A stretch of 32,755 nt of DNA from Oscillospiraceae bacterium (GTDB lineage Bacteria; Bacillota; Clostridia; Oscillospirales; Oscillospiraceae), in NCBI GenBank assembly GCA_022797115.1, contig JAAWKB010000015.1, positions 1 to 32,755 on the forward strand, read 5' to 3'. Made by a program: the position numbers and the translations under genes. Positions within the stretch are counted from its first letter, which is position 1, and the number at the start of each line of letters is the position of its first letter. Of the stretch, positions 1 through 7,939 are shown in pieces. A model generated the notes under the pieces. The model ran no database searches and had not been told where the DNA came from. It saw only the letters and a program-made list of their open reading frames with translations.

Positions 1-1
1 C

Positions 2-301
2 AAGGCCCTGGAGGCCCCCATCCGCCAGATCGCGGCCAACGCCGGCCTGGACGGCTCCGTGGTTCTGGAGAACGTGAAGAAGGCCGACAAGGGCGTGGGC
101 TTCGACGCCTACAAGGAGGAGTATGTGGACATGATCAGCGCGGGTATTGTTGACCCCGCCAAGGTCACACGCTCCGCCCTGGAGAACGCCGCCTCTGTGG
201 CCGCCATGGTGCTGACCACCGAGTCCCTGGTGGCTGACAAGCCCGAGCCCCCCGCTCCCGCTCCCGCTGGCGGCGACATGGGCATGGGCGGCATGTATTG
301 A
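2..301 (+). CDS. groEL: Chaperonin GroEL, C-terminal 99 residues (partial)
   Basis: This is the 3' end of the 60-kDa chaperonin, the ATP-driven cytosolic protein-folding ring; the start lies outside the window. The visible residues cover the end of the equatorial domain, with the family-typical stretch [20 protein letters not shown] followed by [13 protein letters not shown]. The reading ends in the characteristic Gly/Met-rich tail [10 protein letters not shown]. An intrinsic terminator begins about 30 bases after the stop, so groEL ends its transcription unit here. Identification is certain; only the fragment can be described. Confidence 0.97.
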   Translation, partial: KALEAPIRQIAANAGLDGSVVLENVKKADKGVGFDAYKEEYVDMISAGIVDPAKVTRSALENAASVAAMVLTTESLVADKPEPPAPAPAGGDMGMGGMY

Positions 302-332
302 TCCAAGCTTATAAAAATGGTATGACAAGGTC

Positions 333-360
333 GCACCGTGGCAGCACGGTGCGGCCTTTT
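333..360 (+). terminator. Intrinsic terminator of groEL
   Basis: An 8-bp perfect stem (GCACCGTG, loop GCAG, CACGGTGC) is followed by GGCCTTTT. It lies 31 bases past the groEL stop and fits a rho-independent terminator. The transposase-like scrap begins right at its T-run. Confidence 0.85.
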
Positions 361-520
361 AGTCTGTTAAAGCTGCACGCTATTGTGGATGGACTGGGGA
401 ATCCGGTCGAATTCATGCTGTCTGCGGGGAATGTCCATGATTCAGTCCATGCTGTTAAACTGCTGGAAAGGGCAGCACGGCCTTGTGCGGACAGGGCTAT
501 GGTAATGAAGCCCGGTCGGT
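358..520 (+). pseudogene. Decayed IS5-type transposase fragment
   Basis: Translation of about 360-475 gives KLHAIVDGLGNPVEF, then MLSAGNVHDSVHAVKLLE. These resemble the catalytic core of IS5/IS427-group DDE transposases (typical form KIHAIVDGLGNP...LTPGNVHD). Just after KLLERA the similarity moves to another frame, where GQGYGNEA reads like the family's DKGYGNEA block, so the gene is frameshifted. There is no upstream part and no recognisable C-terminal part, and I see no terminal inverted repeats. The fragment directly abuts the groEL terminator and has lower GC than its neighbours. It is a non-functional remnant of an old insertion. The rest of 520-743 holds nothing I can identify. Confidence 0.7.
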
Positions 521-743
521 TTCAGGCTGTCTCCCCCATCTCATCCTATTTCACAGAGCATCTATCACCTTCGGGGTTCCCTCTTCATAAACGGGCATCG
601 TTTTGAATCATTTCGGATTATCTGCCAGCATGTATATTTGCATAAAAACAGGGAGCTGAAAAAGGAGAAGTTCCACCATAATGCCAATTCCCGCTCTGTT
701 TGAACCAGCTTTTGAAAGAATGTACCATATCCATACCAATCAG

Positions 744-772
744 TTGACTTAAAAGAAATTTTTCTTTACTAT
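744..772 (+). promoter_or_regulatory. Sigma-A promoter of the murQ operon
   Basis: TTGACT (744-749), a 17-base spacer and TACTAT (767-772) form a near-consensus promoter. Transcription would start near 779 and leave a leader of about 155 bases before murQ. The leader has short GC-rich dyads (for example CCCGG/CCGGG near 815-828) but no riboswitch I recognise. Confidence 0.7.
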
Positions 773-920
773 AAAGTTGCAACCGATACCGCGCTGACCC
801 GTCCTCCGAACCCCGGAGCGCCGGGAAACCACACATTTCAACAGCTCGGCTCCCCATCCACAATGCGCAGCCGCCGGTTGGTGTTTTGCGGCGCTGACGC
901 ATGGGAAGTCCGACAAGGAA

Positions 921-925
921 AGGAG
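921..925 (+). promoter_or_regulatory. Ribosome binding site deciding the TTG start of murQ
   Basis: AGGAG, 10 bases before TTG 936. It is the only Shine-Dalgarno sequence near the gene start, so it supports a TTG start over the internal ATG at 957. Confidence 0.7.
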
Positions 926-935
926 AAATTGCATT

Positions 936-1832
936 TTGGAAATCAACTTAGACAAAATGACGACAGAAACCCGCAACCCAGACACGATGGAGCTGGACCG
1001 CATGAGCCCATTGGAGGTCGTCACGGCTATGAACCGCGAGGACGCCAAGGTTCCCGCCGCCATCGCGCCGGTGCTGCCCCAAATCGCCAACGTAGTGGAG
1101 TGGGCCATCGCCTCTCTGGAGGCCGGCGGCCGCGTGTTCTACATAGGCGCGGGCACCAGCGGCCGTCTGGGTGTGCTGGACGCGGCAGAGTGCCCCCCCA
1201 CCTTCGGCGTCGCCCCGGACCGGATGGTCGGCCTGATTGCCGGCGGCGACCAGGCGTTCCTCAAAGCCGTGGAGGGCGCGGAGGACAGCCGTGAGATGGG
1301 GCGGGAGGATCTGGTGAAAAACGGCCTGGAGAGCCGGGATCTGGTCATTGGCATCGCCGCCAGCGGCCGCACCCCCTACGTCCTCGGCGCGCTGGCTTAC
1401 GCGAAGGAGGTGGGCTGCCGCACTGCCGCCGTCTCCTGCAACGCGGGCTCTGAGATCGGCAAGGCCGCCGGCCTGGCTGTGGAGGTGGTGGTAGGGCCCG
1501 AGGTCCTCACCGGCTCCACCCGCCTGAAGGCCGGCACTGCCCAGAAGCTGGTCCTGAACATGATCTCCACCGCCTCCATGGTGGGCGTAGGCAAAGCCTA
1601 CCAAAACCTGATGGTAGACGTGATGCAGACCAATGAGAAGCTGCACCGCCGGGCGGAGAAGATCGTCATGGAGGCCACCGGCGTAGACCAGGCGGCCGCC
1701 CGGGAGAAGATCACCGCCGCCGGCGGCAGCGTCAAGACCGCCATCACCATGATCCTGGCAAACTGCGGCGCAGAGGAAGCCGCCGCCCGCCTGGAGAAGG
1801 CCAGAGGCCATGTACGGGAGGCCATCCAGTAA
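936..1832 (+). CDS. murQ: N-acetylmuramic acid 6-phosphate etherase MurQ
   Basis: MurQ cleaves the lactyl ether of MurNAc 6-phosphate to give GlcNAc 6-phosphate and D-lactate, in cytosolic recycling of cell-wall sugars. The 298-residue length is usual for the family. It shows the SIS-domain core with FYIGAGTSGRLGVLDAAECP (about residues 68-87), the second phosphate-binding block IAASGRTPYVLGAL, and the GSTRLKAGTAQK motif. The start is chosen as TTG 936 because AGGAG at 921-925 lies 10 bases upstream; the first ATG (957) would sit 31 bases from that site. It is the first gene of a four-gene operon with murP, mupG and a HAD phosphatase, all fitting uptake and breakdown of MurNAc or MurNAc-GlcNAc. 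No murR regulator is visible in the window. Confidence 0.95.
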   Translation: MEINLDKMTTETRNPDTMELDRMSPLEVVTAMNREDAKVPAAIAPVLPQIANVVEWAIASLEAGGRVFYIGAGTSGRLGVLDAAECPPTFGVAPDRMVGLIAGGDQAFLKAVEGAEDSREMGREDLVKNGLESRDLVIGIAASGRTPYVLGALAYAKEVGCRTAAVSCNAGSEIGKAAGLAVEVVVGPEVLTGSTRLKAGTAQKLVLNMISTASMVGVGKAYQNLMVDVMQTNEKLHRRAEKIVMEATGVDQAAAREKITAAGGSVKTAITMILANCGAEEAAARLEKARGHVREAIQ

Positions 1833-1871
1833 TCGATTTCGGTTTCCCGCATCCCCGGCAGCATCAGCGCG

Positions 1872-1910
1872 AAAATGGCGTGCGCCATTTTTACGGCCCC
1901 GTTTCGGGGC
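1872..1910 (+). promoter_or_regulatory. Tandem hairpins between murQ and murP
   Basis: AAAATGGC (1872-1879) pairs with GCCATTTT (1884-1891), followed by a second stem GCCCC/GGGGC (1896-1900 and 1906-1910). The first stem ends in a short T-run, so it could act as a leaky terminator or an RNA-stability element that sets the murQ:murP ratio. The function is inferred. Confidence 0.4.
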
Positions 1911-1961
1911 TGCGGTATCCGCTTTATCCGTGTGTTTAATTGTAGAATTGGAGGTACAAAT

Positions 1962-3386
1962 ATGACGAACCAAGAGTTATCCCGCAAGATCCTGGAGCTG
2001 GTCGGCGGTAAGAGCAACGTCGTCAGCGCAGCCAACTGCATGACCCGCCTGCGCATCCAGCTCAAAGACAACTCCAAGGCAAAGATCGCCCAGCTGAAGG
2101 CCACCGACGGCGTACTGGGCGTGGTAGAGGATGCCACCCTCCAGGTCATCCTGGGGCCCGGCAAGGCAAAGAAGGTCTGCGACCTGTTCGTGGTGGACGC
2201 CGGCGTCCAGAACGGTATGAGCACCGATAACGATTGGCAGTCCAATAAGGCCGCCATGAAGGCCGGCCAGAAGGACAGCCCCCTCAAGCAGGGCCTGCGC
2301 ACCATTGCCAACATCTTTATCCCCATGATCCCCGCGGTGATCGCCGCCGGCCTCTTCAACGGCCTGGCCAGCCTCATGGGCCAGCTGTTCCCCGAGGCCA
2401 TCGCTTCCGGCGCAGGCATCATCTTCATCATCCAGACCCTGTTCAGCCTCTTCGGCGCGTCCTTCCTGGGCTATTTTGCCATCTACACCGGCATTAACGC
2501 AGCCAAGGAATTCGGCGCGACCCCTGCCCTGGGCGGCATGATCGGCGGCATCTCCATCGGCTCCCAGATCGTGACCATCTCCACGCTGCTGGGCCTGTAC
2601 AACGCGGATGTGCCCCTGAACTCCATCCTGACCACCGGCAAGGGCGGTATCATCGGCGTCATTATTGGCGTGTGGATCCTCTCCAAGGTGGAGAAGGCCC
2701 TGCGCAAGGTGATCCCCGATGTGCTGGATTTGATCCTCACCCCCCTGCTGAGCATGATCGCAGTCGGCGTTGTCTACGTCTTCATCCTCATGCCGGTCAC
2801 CGGTTTCCTCTCCGACATCCTGGTGGGCGCCCTCAGCCTGCTCATCAATTCCTCTAACCCCGTAGTCAGCATCATCTCCGGCTATGTCATGAGCGCGGTC
2901 TTCCTGCCCATGGTCCTGCTGGGCCTGCATCACGGCCTGATCCCCATCTATGCGGTGCAGCTGGAGACCCTCGGCGGCGTAACCCTGTTCCCCTGCCTGG
3001 CTATGGCCGGTGCGGGCCAGGTGGGCGCAGCTCTGGCCATCTACCTGAAGGCCCGTCAGGTGAATAACCTGCGGATGCAGCAGACCATCATTGGCGCCCT
3101 GCCTGCCGGTGTGCTGGGCGTAGGCGAGCCTCTGATCTACGGCGTTACGCTCCCCATGGGCAAGCCCTTCGTCACTGCCGGCCTGGGCGCTGGCTTCGGC
3201 GGCGCGTTCGTGATGCTCATGCACGTGCAGGCCATCGCTTGGGGCCCCTCCGGCCTGGTGGCGGTCCCCCTGATGCGGACCCCCTCCATGATGCTCTACT
3301 TCTTCCTGGGCATCATCATCGCCTATATCATGGGCTTCATCATCACCTGGTTCGGCATCAAGGCCGAGGATGTCGCCAATGTCTGA
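1962..3386 (+). CDS. murP: PTS transporter subunit EIIBC, MurNAc-type (MurP)
   Basis: This is a 474-residue sugar phosphotransferase permease that imports and phosphorylates its sugar. Residues 1-80 are the EIIB domain of the glucose/sucrose superfamily, with the phosphorylated cysteine C26 in NCMTRLR. From about residue 100 onwards comes a hydrophobic EIIC domain of about ten membrane segments, including GLHHGLIPIYAVQLE and GALPAGVLGVGEPLIYGVTL, the latter containing the conserved GEPLIYG sugar-binding loop. No EIIA domain is fused, so phosphate must come from an EIIA encoded elsewhere. ATG 1962 follows GGAGG by 7 bases; the frame is open further upstream but without a better start. Being flanked by murQ and mupG, its substrate is most likely MurNAc or MurNAc-GlcNAc. 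Specificity is inferred from context. Confidence 0.88.
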   Translation: MTNQELSRKILELVGGKSNVVSAANCMTRLRIQLKDNSKAKIAQLKATDGVLGVVEDATLQVILGPGKAKKVCDLFVVDAGVQNGMSTDNDWQSNKAAMKAGQKDSPLKQGLRTIANIFIPMIPAVIAAGLFNGLASLMGQLFPEAIASGAGIIFIIQTLFSLFGASFLGYFAIYTGINAAKEFGATPALGGMIGGISIGSQIVTISTLLGLYNADVPLNSILTTGKGGIIGVIIGVWILSKVEKALRKVIPDVLDLILTPLLSMIAVGVVYVFILMPVTGFLSDILVGALSLLINSSNPVVSIISGYVMSAVFLPMVLLGLHHGLIPIYAVQLETLGGVTLFPCLAMAGAGQVGAALAIYLKARQVNNLRMQQTIIGALPAGVLGVGEPLIYGVTLPMGKPFVTAGLGAGFGGAFVMLMHVQAIAWGPSGLVAVPLMRTPSMMLYFFLGIIIAYIMGFIITWFGIKAEDVANV

Positions 3387-4425
3387 TCCTTTAGGCTACT
3401 CCGTCTATCTCTCCACCTTTGATGCCCAGCAGCCCATGCTGGAGCGTTCCGCCGGTATGGACGCGCCGGTGTTCCTCTCCCTGCACATCAGCGAGGAGTT
3501 CGGGCCGGATTACTGCACCCGGGCCGAGGCGGTCTGCCACTGGCTGGCAGAGGCCGGATACCGGATCATCGCGGACGTATCCGTTAAGACAGTCGCACAA
3601 TTTGGCGAGCCGGACCTGGTCCGGCTCGCCAAGCGGCTGCGGGTGTGGGCGCTACGCATTGATTACGGCTTCACGGAGGATGAAACCGCCGCACTGGCGG
3701 CGCAGCTCCCGATTGTCCTCAACGCCTCCACCACCACGCCGGAGGCCGGGGCCAGGATTGCCGCCGCCGGTGAGCTGGTTATGGCGATGCACAATTTTTA
3801 TCCCAGGCCGGAAACCGGGCTGGACAGCGCGTTTTTATCAGAGAGCACCCGCGCCCTCCAGCAGGCGGGGCTGAAGGTCCTGGCCTTCCTGCCCGGTGAT
3901 CTGGCCCTGCGGGGGCCGGTCCACGCGGGCCTGCCCACCCTGGAGGAGCACCGGGGCCAGCTCCCCTCCGCCTGCTATGCGGACCTTGCTCTGCGCTTTG
4001 GCATGGATGGCATCTTCCTGGGCGACCCGGAGCTGAGCGCGGTGGAGCAGGGGCGCATCCGGCGTTTCCAGGAGGAGGGTGTGCTGAGTATCCCCGCCCA
4101 GCTGGAGCCCGGCCGGGAGGCCCTCTATGGCCGCGTCTTCACCTGCCGGGTGGATTCTCCCGCCAAGCTGGTACGCTTCACCGAATCCCGGGAGTACTCC
4201 TGCTTCGGCGGGCCTGCCGCGGCAGGGCCCTGCGAGCCCCGCCCCCGGGGGAGCGTCACCCTGGATAATGACCGCTATGGCCGCTACGCCGGGGAAATCC
4301 AGCTGCTCCGGGCGGACTTCCCCGCTGACCCGCGGGTCAATGTGATCGGCCATGTGCCGGAGGCGGCCATGCTGCTGGCGGACTGCATCCGCCGGGGCGG
4401 CCGGTTTACCTTAGTAGAGCCCTGA
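3379..4425 (+). CDS. mupG: MupG-family 6-phospho-N-acetylmuramidase (DUF871)
   Basis: The roughly 348-residue protein matches the DUF871/MupG family: an N-terminal TIM barrel (YSVYLSTFDAQQ, VFLSLHISEEF, RIDYGF, VLNAST, AMHNFYPRPETGLD) and a C-terminal cyclophilin-like domain (TFTLDNDRYGRYAGEIQLL-like region, ending NVIGHVPEAAMLLADCI). MupG enzymes hydrolyse MurNAc-6P-GlcNAc, the product of MurP import, to MurNAc-6P and GlcNAc, thereby feeding MurQ. The start overlaps the end of murP by 8 bases. An in-frame ATG at 3370 is possible, but GAGG at 3366-3369 touches it directly, while it sits 9 bases before ATG 3379, which I prefer. Translational coupling to murP is likely. Family assignment is firm; the substrate follows from the operon. 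Confidence 0.87.
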   Translation: MSDPLGYSVYLSTFDAQQPMLERSAGMDAPVFLSLHISEEFGPDYCTRAEAVCHWLAEAGYRIIADVSVKTVAQFGEPDLVRLAKRLRVWALRIDYGFTEDETAALAAQLPIVLNASTTTPEAGARIAAAGELVMAMHNFYPRPETGLDSAFLSESTRALQQAGLKVLAFLPGDLALRGPVHAGLPTLEEHRGQLPSACYADLALRFGMDGIFLGDPELSAVEQGRIRRFQEEGVLSIPAQLEPGREALYGRVFTCRVDSPAKLVRFTESREYSCFGGPAAAGPCEPRPRGSVTLDNDRYGRYAGEIQLLRADFPADPRVNVIGHVPEAAMLLADCIRRGGRFTLVEP

Positions 4426-4444
4426 GCGGCGGAAAGGCAAACGC

Positions 4445-5290
4445 ATGGATATCCAACTGATTGCTATGGATCTGGACGGCACCGCCCTGTGCCCTGACCA
4501 CGCCTCCTTCACCCCCCGCCTGGAGGCGGCGCTATTGGAGGCGCACCGGCGGGGGGTGTCCATTGTACCTGCCACCGGGCGGCAGTACCTGCTGCTCCCC
4601 CCGCCGATCCAGGCCATGCCGGACTGGGCAGATTTGGTGGTGCTGTGCAACGGCGCGGAGGTGCGGCGGCTGCGGACTGGCGAGATTGTCTCCGCCCACT
4701 ACATGGCCGCGGAGGAATTGGCTCCCCTGATCCGGGCAGCGGAGCAGCTGGATATACCCATAGAGCTCTCCGTTGGCGGGACCCTGCACCTGACCCAGGC
4801 CTGCCTGGACCGGGAGCGCACCATAGAGGGCCTGCGTTTCCACCTCAGCGTCCTGGAGCAGCGGGGCCGGCTTGTGGAGGACATGGAGTCGTTTGCCGCC
4901 GGGGCGGGTCGGGTCTTTGAGAAGGCCAACCTCCTGGGCGTCACGCCTGCGGTGTGGAAGGAGCTGTCGCCGGTTCTGGAGACGCTGCCCCTGTCCTACG
5001 CCTGGGCCACCTCCGCCTCGCTGGAGGTCACCTGCCGGGCGGCCACCAAAGCGGAGGGTATCCGTACGGTCTGCCGCCTGCTGGGGGTGGACATGGCCCA
5101 TGTGATGGCCCTGGGGGACAGCGGGAACGACATCTCCAGCCTGACTGCGGCTGGGCTGGGGGTTGCTATGGGCAGCGCCCCGGCGGAGGTAAAGGCCGCC
5201 GCCGATGCAGTAACAGCCTCCAATGCGGAGGATGGCGCGGCCCTGGCGATTGAACGGTACGTTTTGGGCCGGGAGACGGCCAGCTTATAA
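4445..5290 (+). CDS. HAD-superfamily phosphatase, Cof type
   Basis: A 281-residue cytosolic phosphatase of the Cof/IIB haloacid dehalogenase subfamily. Motif I is DLDGT with nucleophile D9 (MDIQLIAMDLDGTALC), motif II is the threonine in VPATGRQ, and motif IV is ALGDSGNDISSL near residue 222. The large cap between motifs II and III is typical for sugar-phosphate phosphatases. GGAAAGG lies 7 bases before ATG 4445 and only 19 bases separate it from mupG, so it is in the same operon. It may dephosphorylate a sugar phosphate of the amino-sugar pathway, but Cof proteins are promiscuous and the substrate cannot be read from sequence. Confidence 0.85.
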   Translation: MDIQLIAMDLDGTALCPDHASFTPRLEAALLEAHRRGVSIVPATGRQYLLLPPPIQAMPDWADLVVLCNGAEVRRLRTGEIVSAHYMAAEELAPLIRAAEQLDIPIELSVGGTLHLTQACLDRERTIEGLRFHLSVLEQRGRLVEDMESFAAGAGRVFEKANLLGVTPAVWKELSPVLETLPLSYAWATSASLEVTCRAATKAEGIRTVCRLLGVDMAHVMALGDSGNDISSLTAAGLGVAMGSAPAEVKAAADAVTASNAEDGAALAIERYVLGRETASL

Positions 5291-5321
5291 CAGAGAAAAC
5301 AGCAGCCCGATCAAACGTGAA

Positions 5322-5365
5322 CAGCCCCCGATTGTGCGGACAGCACAATCGGGGGCTGCTTTTTA
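5322..5365 (+). terminator. Intrinsic terminator of the murQ operon
   Basis: A perfect 16-bp stem (5322-5337 with 5343-5358, loop GGACA) is followed by CTTTTTATT. It is one of the strongest terminators in the window and separates the operon from the convergent permease gene. Confidence 0.93.
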
Positions 5366-5392
5366 TTCCTCGATCCTGGAGACAGGTGTGCG

Positions 5393-6178
5393 TCAAGCAT
5401 CTGCATACCGGATGCCGTTGTAAATGCTGATGCCAATGATAACCGCCATCAGGCCAATAAACAGCCTGTCCACTGCCCGGTTGTCCATCCGCTTGTTCAG
5501 GCTCCGTCCGATCATCCCGCCGCCGATGCCGCCGGCCACCATCAGCGCCAGCACGGCCGGGCGGAAGGAGGGGACTGCGCCAGAGGCCAGGGTGGACAGC
5601 ACACTCGCCAGCTGGCTGCAAAGGATGATGTATAGGCTGTTGGCTGCGGCGGTCTTGGTGTCCATACTGAAAAAGAAGTACAGCACCACCAGATTGATGG
5701 GCCCACCGCCGATGCCCAGAAAACTGGATATGCACCCCAACGCCAGCCCGATCACCGCGCAGGCCAGCCAGCTGCTCAGCCGGTGGGTGGTGATGCGCCT
5801 CTTGTTGACTGTGTACACCAGGGTTCCGGCGGTGACAGCGGCCAGGCACACCGCCTGGACAGCCCCCACCGTGTTGGGGTTCTCGAACATGGCCTTTACC
5901 GCAGTAAACAGCTGGCTGCCCAGCAGCCCTCCTACAGCCGCCCCCAGGGCCAGAGGCGTGCCTGTGGACAGGGAGACCCGCCGCTCTCCAGACAGCATTG
6001 CCCGCCCCACAGAATAGCAGCTCATGGACAGCACCGTGCATCCGGAGAGGAAACTGATCGCCTGGACTGTCTCCAGATGGAGCAGGTCCAGTACTGGTTT
6101 GATAATCACTCCGCCGCCTATGCCGCAGATTGCCCCCACGGCGCTGGCCAGCAGGCTCACTAGAAAAAATACCGCCAT
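5393..6178 (-). CDS. TauE/SafE-family membrane permease
   Basis: The 261-residue integral membrane protein has about eight hydrophobic segments and the twin glycine-rich repeats of the TauE/SafE family: GAICGIGGGVIIKPVLD near residue 16 and SSFLGIGGGPINLVVLYFFF near residue 150. Family members export sulfite, sulfonates or other organic anions across the cytoplasmic membrane. The start ATG 6178 is preceded by AGGAGG (6185-6190) at 6 bases. It follows the hydrogenase-like gene on the same strand by 164 bases and could be its transcriptional partner, although that spacing holds a coding-like scrap. The substrate is unknown. Confidence 0.85.
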   Translation of the reverse strand: MAVFFLVSLLASAVGAICGIGGGVIIKPVLDLLHLETVQAISFLSGCTVLSMSCYSVGRAMLSGERRVSLSTGTPLALGAAVGGLLGSQLFTAVKAMFENPNTVGAVQAVCLAAVTAGTLVYTVNKRRITTHRLSSWLACAVIGLALGCISSFLGIGGGPINLVVLYFFFSMDTKTAAANSLYIILCSQLASVLSTLASGAVPSFRPAVLALMVAGGIGGGMIGRSLNKRMDNRAVDRLFIGLMAVIIGISIYNGIRYADA

Positions 6179-6190
6179 AGCGGGCCTCCT

Positions 6191-6346
6191 TTACTCTACA
6201 TAAGTCTCCAGATCCTGGCAGATGGACACGGCAGCGGCGCCTATGGCCCCGCTGAAAGCGTCCGGCTCCACAAAGATGAACTCTGTCCCCGTGCGGATGA
6301 CGCTGCACAGGTTCTGGCGCACCACCTCCAGTAGATGTCCTATTAG
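6191..6346 (-). pseudogene. Coding-like scrap after the hydrogenase gene
   Basis: Directly beyond the hydrogenase stop, another frame reads about 50 residues with natural protein composition, including RTGTEFIFVEPDAFSGAIG, ending ICQDLETYVE. There is no ATG and no proper ribosome binding site: two adjacent GTG codons at 6325/6322 lie too close to GGAG. The same frame upstream of about 6346 is only a shadow of the hydrogenase gene. The end faintly recalls the GAxGAA C terminus of BadF/HgdC-type ATPases, but that is a guess. It may be the tail of a gene lost by deletion. Confidence 0.3.
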
Positions 6347-7848
6347 TCCAAATGCTCTCCAACGTCCCGGTATTTGCTGCTCATCGGGCTTTCCTGGTCG
6401 GCCTCCTTCTGATAACGCCCCACCACGGCGGCGGCAAGATCGATGGGGAGCAGCGTCCCTGCGCCGGCCACACAGCCGCCGGGGCAGGCCATGCCCTCTA
6501 ACAGGTAGCCTTTGTATTTCCCGGCCTTTGCCAGGGTCATCAGCTTCCGGCATTCCCGCAGCCCCTCCGCCCCGGCCGTCTTAATCTCAAGGTCGGGATG
6601 GGTCTGATGGATGAGGTCCTTCACAGCGCCGGCCACACCGCCGGATACTGCAAAGCCTCTTCCCGCCGCAGTCCCCTCCCGCATGGGCTCCCCCTCCGGG
6701 ATGGTGGCAAAATCGATATCCTTTGCGGCGAACATCCCCTGGAGCTCCTCGAAGGTCAATACAAAGTCCACATCGGAGCGGATATTCTCCCGGATGGCCT
6801 CCAGCTTCTTGGCGGCGCAGGGGCCCACGAAGACGACCTTGCAGCCGGGGTGCTCCTTTTTCACCAGACGGGCGGTAAACACCATGGGCGTCAAGGTCAT
6901 GGAGATATTGGGGAACTGGTCCGGGAAAAGCTTTTCTACCATAGAATGCCATGCCGGGCAGCAGGAGGTTGCCATAAAGTCCTGCTGGGCGGGGACCTTC
7001 TCCAAGAAGTCCTTGGCCTCCTCGATGGTACACATATCCGCGCCCACAGCAACCTCCACCACCTGGTCAAAGCCCAGCTGCTTCATGGCGGCGGTAAACT
7101 TTTCCGGGGTGGAGTGCTTGCCAAACTGCCCGATAAAGGCGGGGGCCACGATGGCGATGACCTGGTCCTTCTGCATGATGGAGCGGATCACCTGGAAGAT
7201 CTGGCCCTTGTCCACAATGGCGCCAAAGGGGCAGCTGACCAGGCACTGGCCGCAGGCCACGCACTTGTCCTGGTCAATCACAGCCCTGCCCTGGCTGTCT
7301 GTCCCAATCGCGTCCACGCCGCAGGCGGCGACGCAGGGCCGCTCCATATAGATGATGGCGTTATAGGGGCACGCCTTCGCGCACTTGCCGCACTTGATGC
7401 ACTTCTCCGGGTCGATGCGGCTCTTGCTGTTGGCAAAGGAGATCGCCCCTTTGGGGCAGACCTTCTGGCAGGAGGCCGCCAGACAGTTCTGGCAGTTCTC
7501 CGTGACGCGGTACTGCTTGGTGGGGCAGGCATGGCAGGCGTAGGGGATGATGTTGATGAGGGGTGGCTCGTAGTACTGCTCCGCAATAGCGGCGTGGTCC
7601 ATGCCCTCCGTCATGAGGGTCCGGGTCTGCACCGGGCGGATGGACAGGCCCATCGCCAGCCGGACCCGCTCCTTGGCGATGGCCCGCTCCAGGAAGATGG
7701 ATTCCCGGTGGAGGGGGTTTTCACCGGGGACAATGACGTAGGGCAAGTCCTCCACTCTGGAGAAGCCGCCGTCCTCATAGGCCATCCGTGCCACCTCGGT
7801 AAATACTTTCTTACGGATATCCGTAATCAGGGATGGGATGCCGCGCAT
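6343..7848 (-). CDS. [FeFe] hydrogenase-like protein with multiple Fe-S clusters
   Basis: This 501-residue cytosolic protein has the three H-cluster motifs of [FeFe] hydrogenases: TSCCPAW (residues 294-300), GPCAAKKLE (342-350) and EGMACPGGC (451-459), which carry the four cluster-ligating cysteines. An N-terminal part of about 220 residues holds cysteine-rich ferredoxin-like modules: C-x2-C sets near 105-131, CIKCGKCAKACP (150-161), CVAAC, and CVACGQCLVSCP (196-207). The length and arrangement fit the less-studied group B monomeric enzymes of Clostridia, which would couple ferredoxin to H2 or sense H2. The canonical methionine of motif 2 (MPC) is replaced by glycine. The start is ATG 7848, since AAGGAGGT at 7856-7863 precedes it by 7 bases; an upstream in-frame ATG at 7896 lacks such a site. 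It follows the deformylase-like gene by 91 bases. Confidence 0.88.
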   Translation of the reverse strand: MRGIPSLITDIRKKVFTEVARMAYEDGGFSRVEDLPYVIVPGENPLHRESIFLERAIAKERVRLAMGLSIRPVQTRTLMTEGMDHAAIAEQYYEPPLINIIPYACHACPTKQYRVTENCQNCLAASCQKVCPKGAISFANSKSRIDPEKCIKCGKCAKACPYNAIIYMERPCVAACGVDAIGTDSQGRAVIDQDKCVACGQCLVSCPFGAIVDKGQIFQVIRSIMQKDQVIAIVAPAFIGQFGKHSTPEKFTAAMKQLGFDQVVEVAVGADMCTIEEAKDFLEKVPAQQDFMATSCCPAWHSMVEKLFPDQFPNISMTLTPMVFTARLVKKEHPGCKVVFVGPCAAKKLEAIRENIRSDVDFVLTFEELQGMFAAKDIDFATIPEGEPMREGTAAGRGFAVSGGVAGAVKDLIHQTHPDLEIKTAGAEGLRECRKLMTLAKAGKYKGYLLEGMACPGGCVAGAGTLLPIDLAAAVVGRYQKEADQESPMSSKYRDVGEHLD

Positions 7849-7855
7849 AAAGGGT

Positions 7856-7863
7856 ACCTCCTT
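7856..7863 (-). promoter_or_regulatory. Ribosome binding site fixing the hydrogenase start
   Basis: AAGGAGGT on the minus strand, 7 bases before ATG 7848. It decides against the longer frame that begins at 7896. Confidence 0.8.
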
Positions 7864-7939
7864 CGGTTTTATAGTGATGTGTAATAAAACTGCCATCAGG
7901 CAGGGGTTCTGTCTCTCTTGCTCCGTAGGGAGGGCCCGC

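Noticed and set aside
863-1294. Large overlapping frames over murQ and most other genes
   Set aside because: They are opposite- or shifted-frame shadows of GC-rich coding sequence, with Arg/Pro/Gly-rich translation and no family similarity.
3370-3378. Earlier ATG start for mupG
   Set aside because: The only ribosome binding site touches this codon directly; ATG 3379 has correct spacing.
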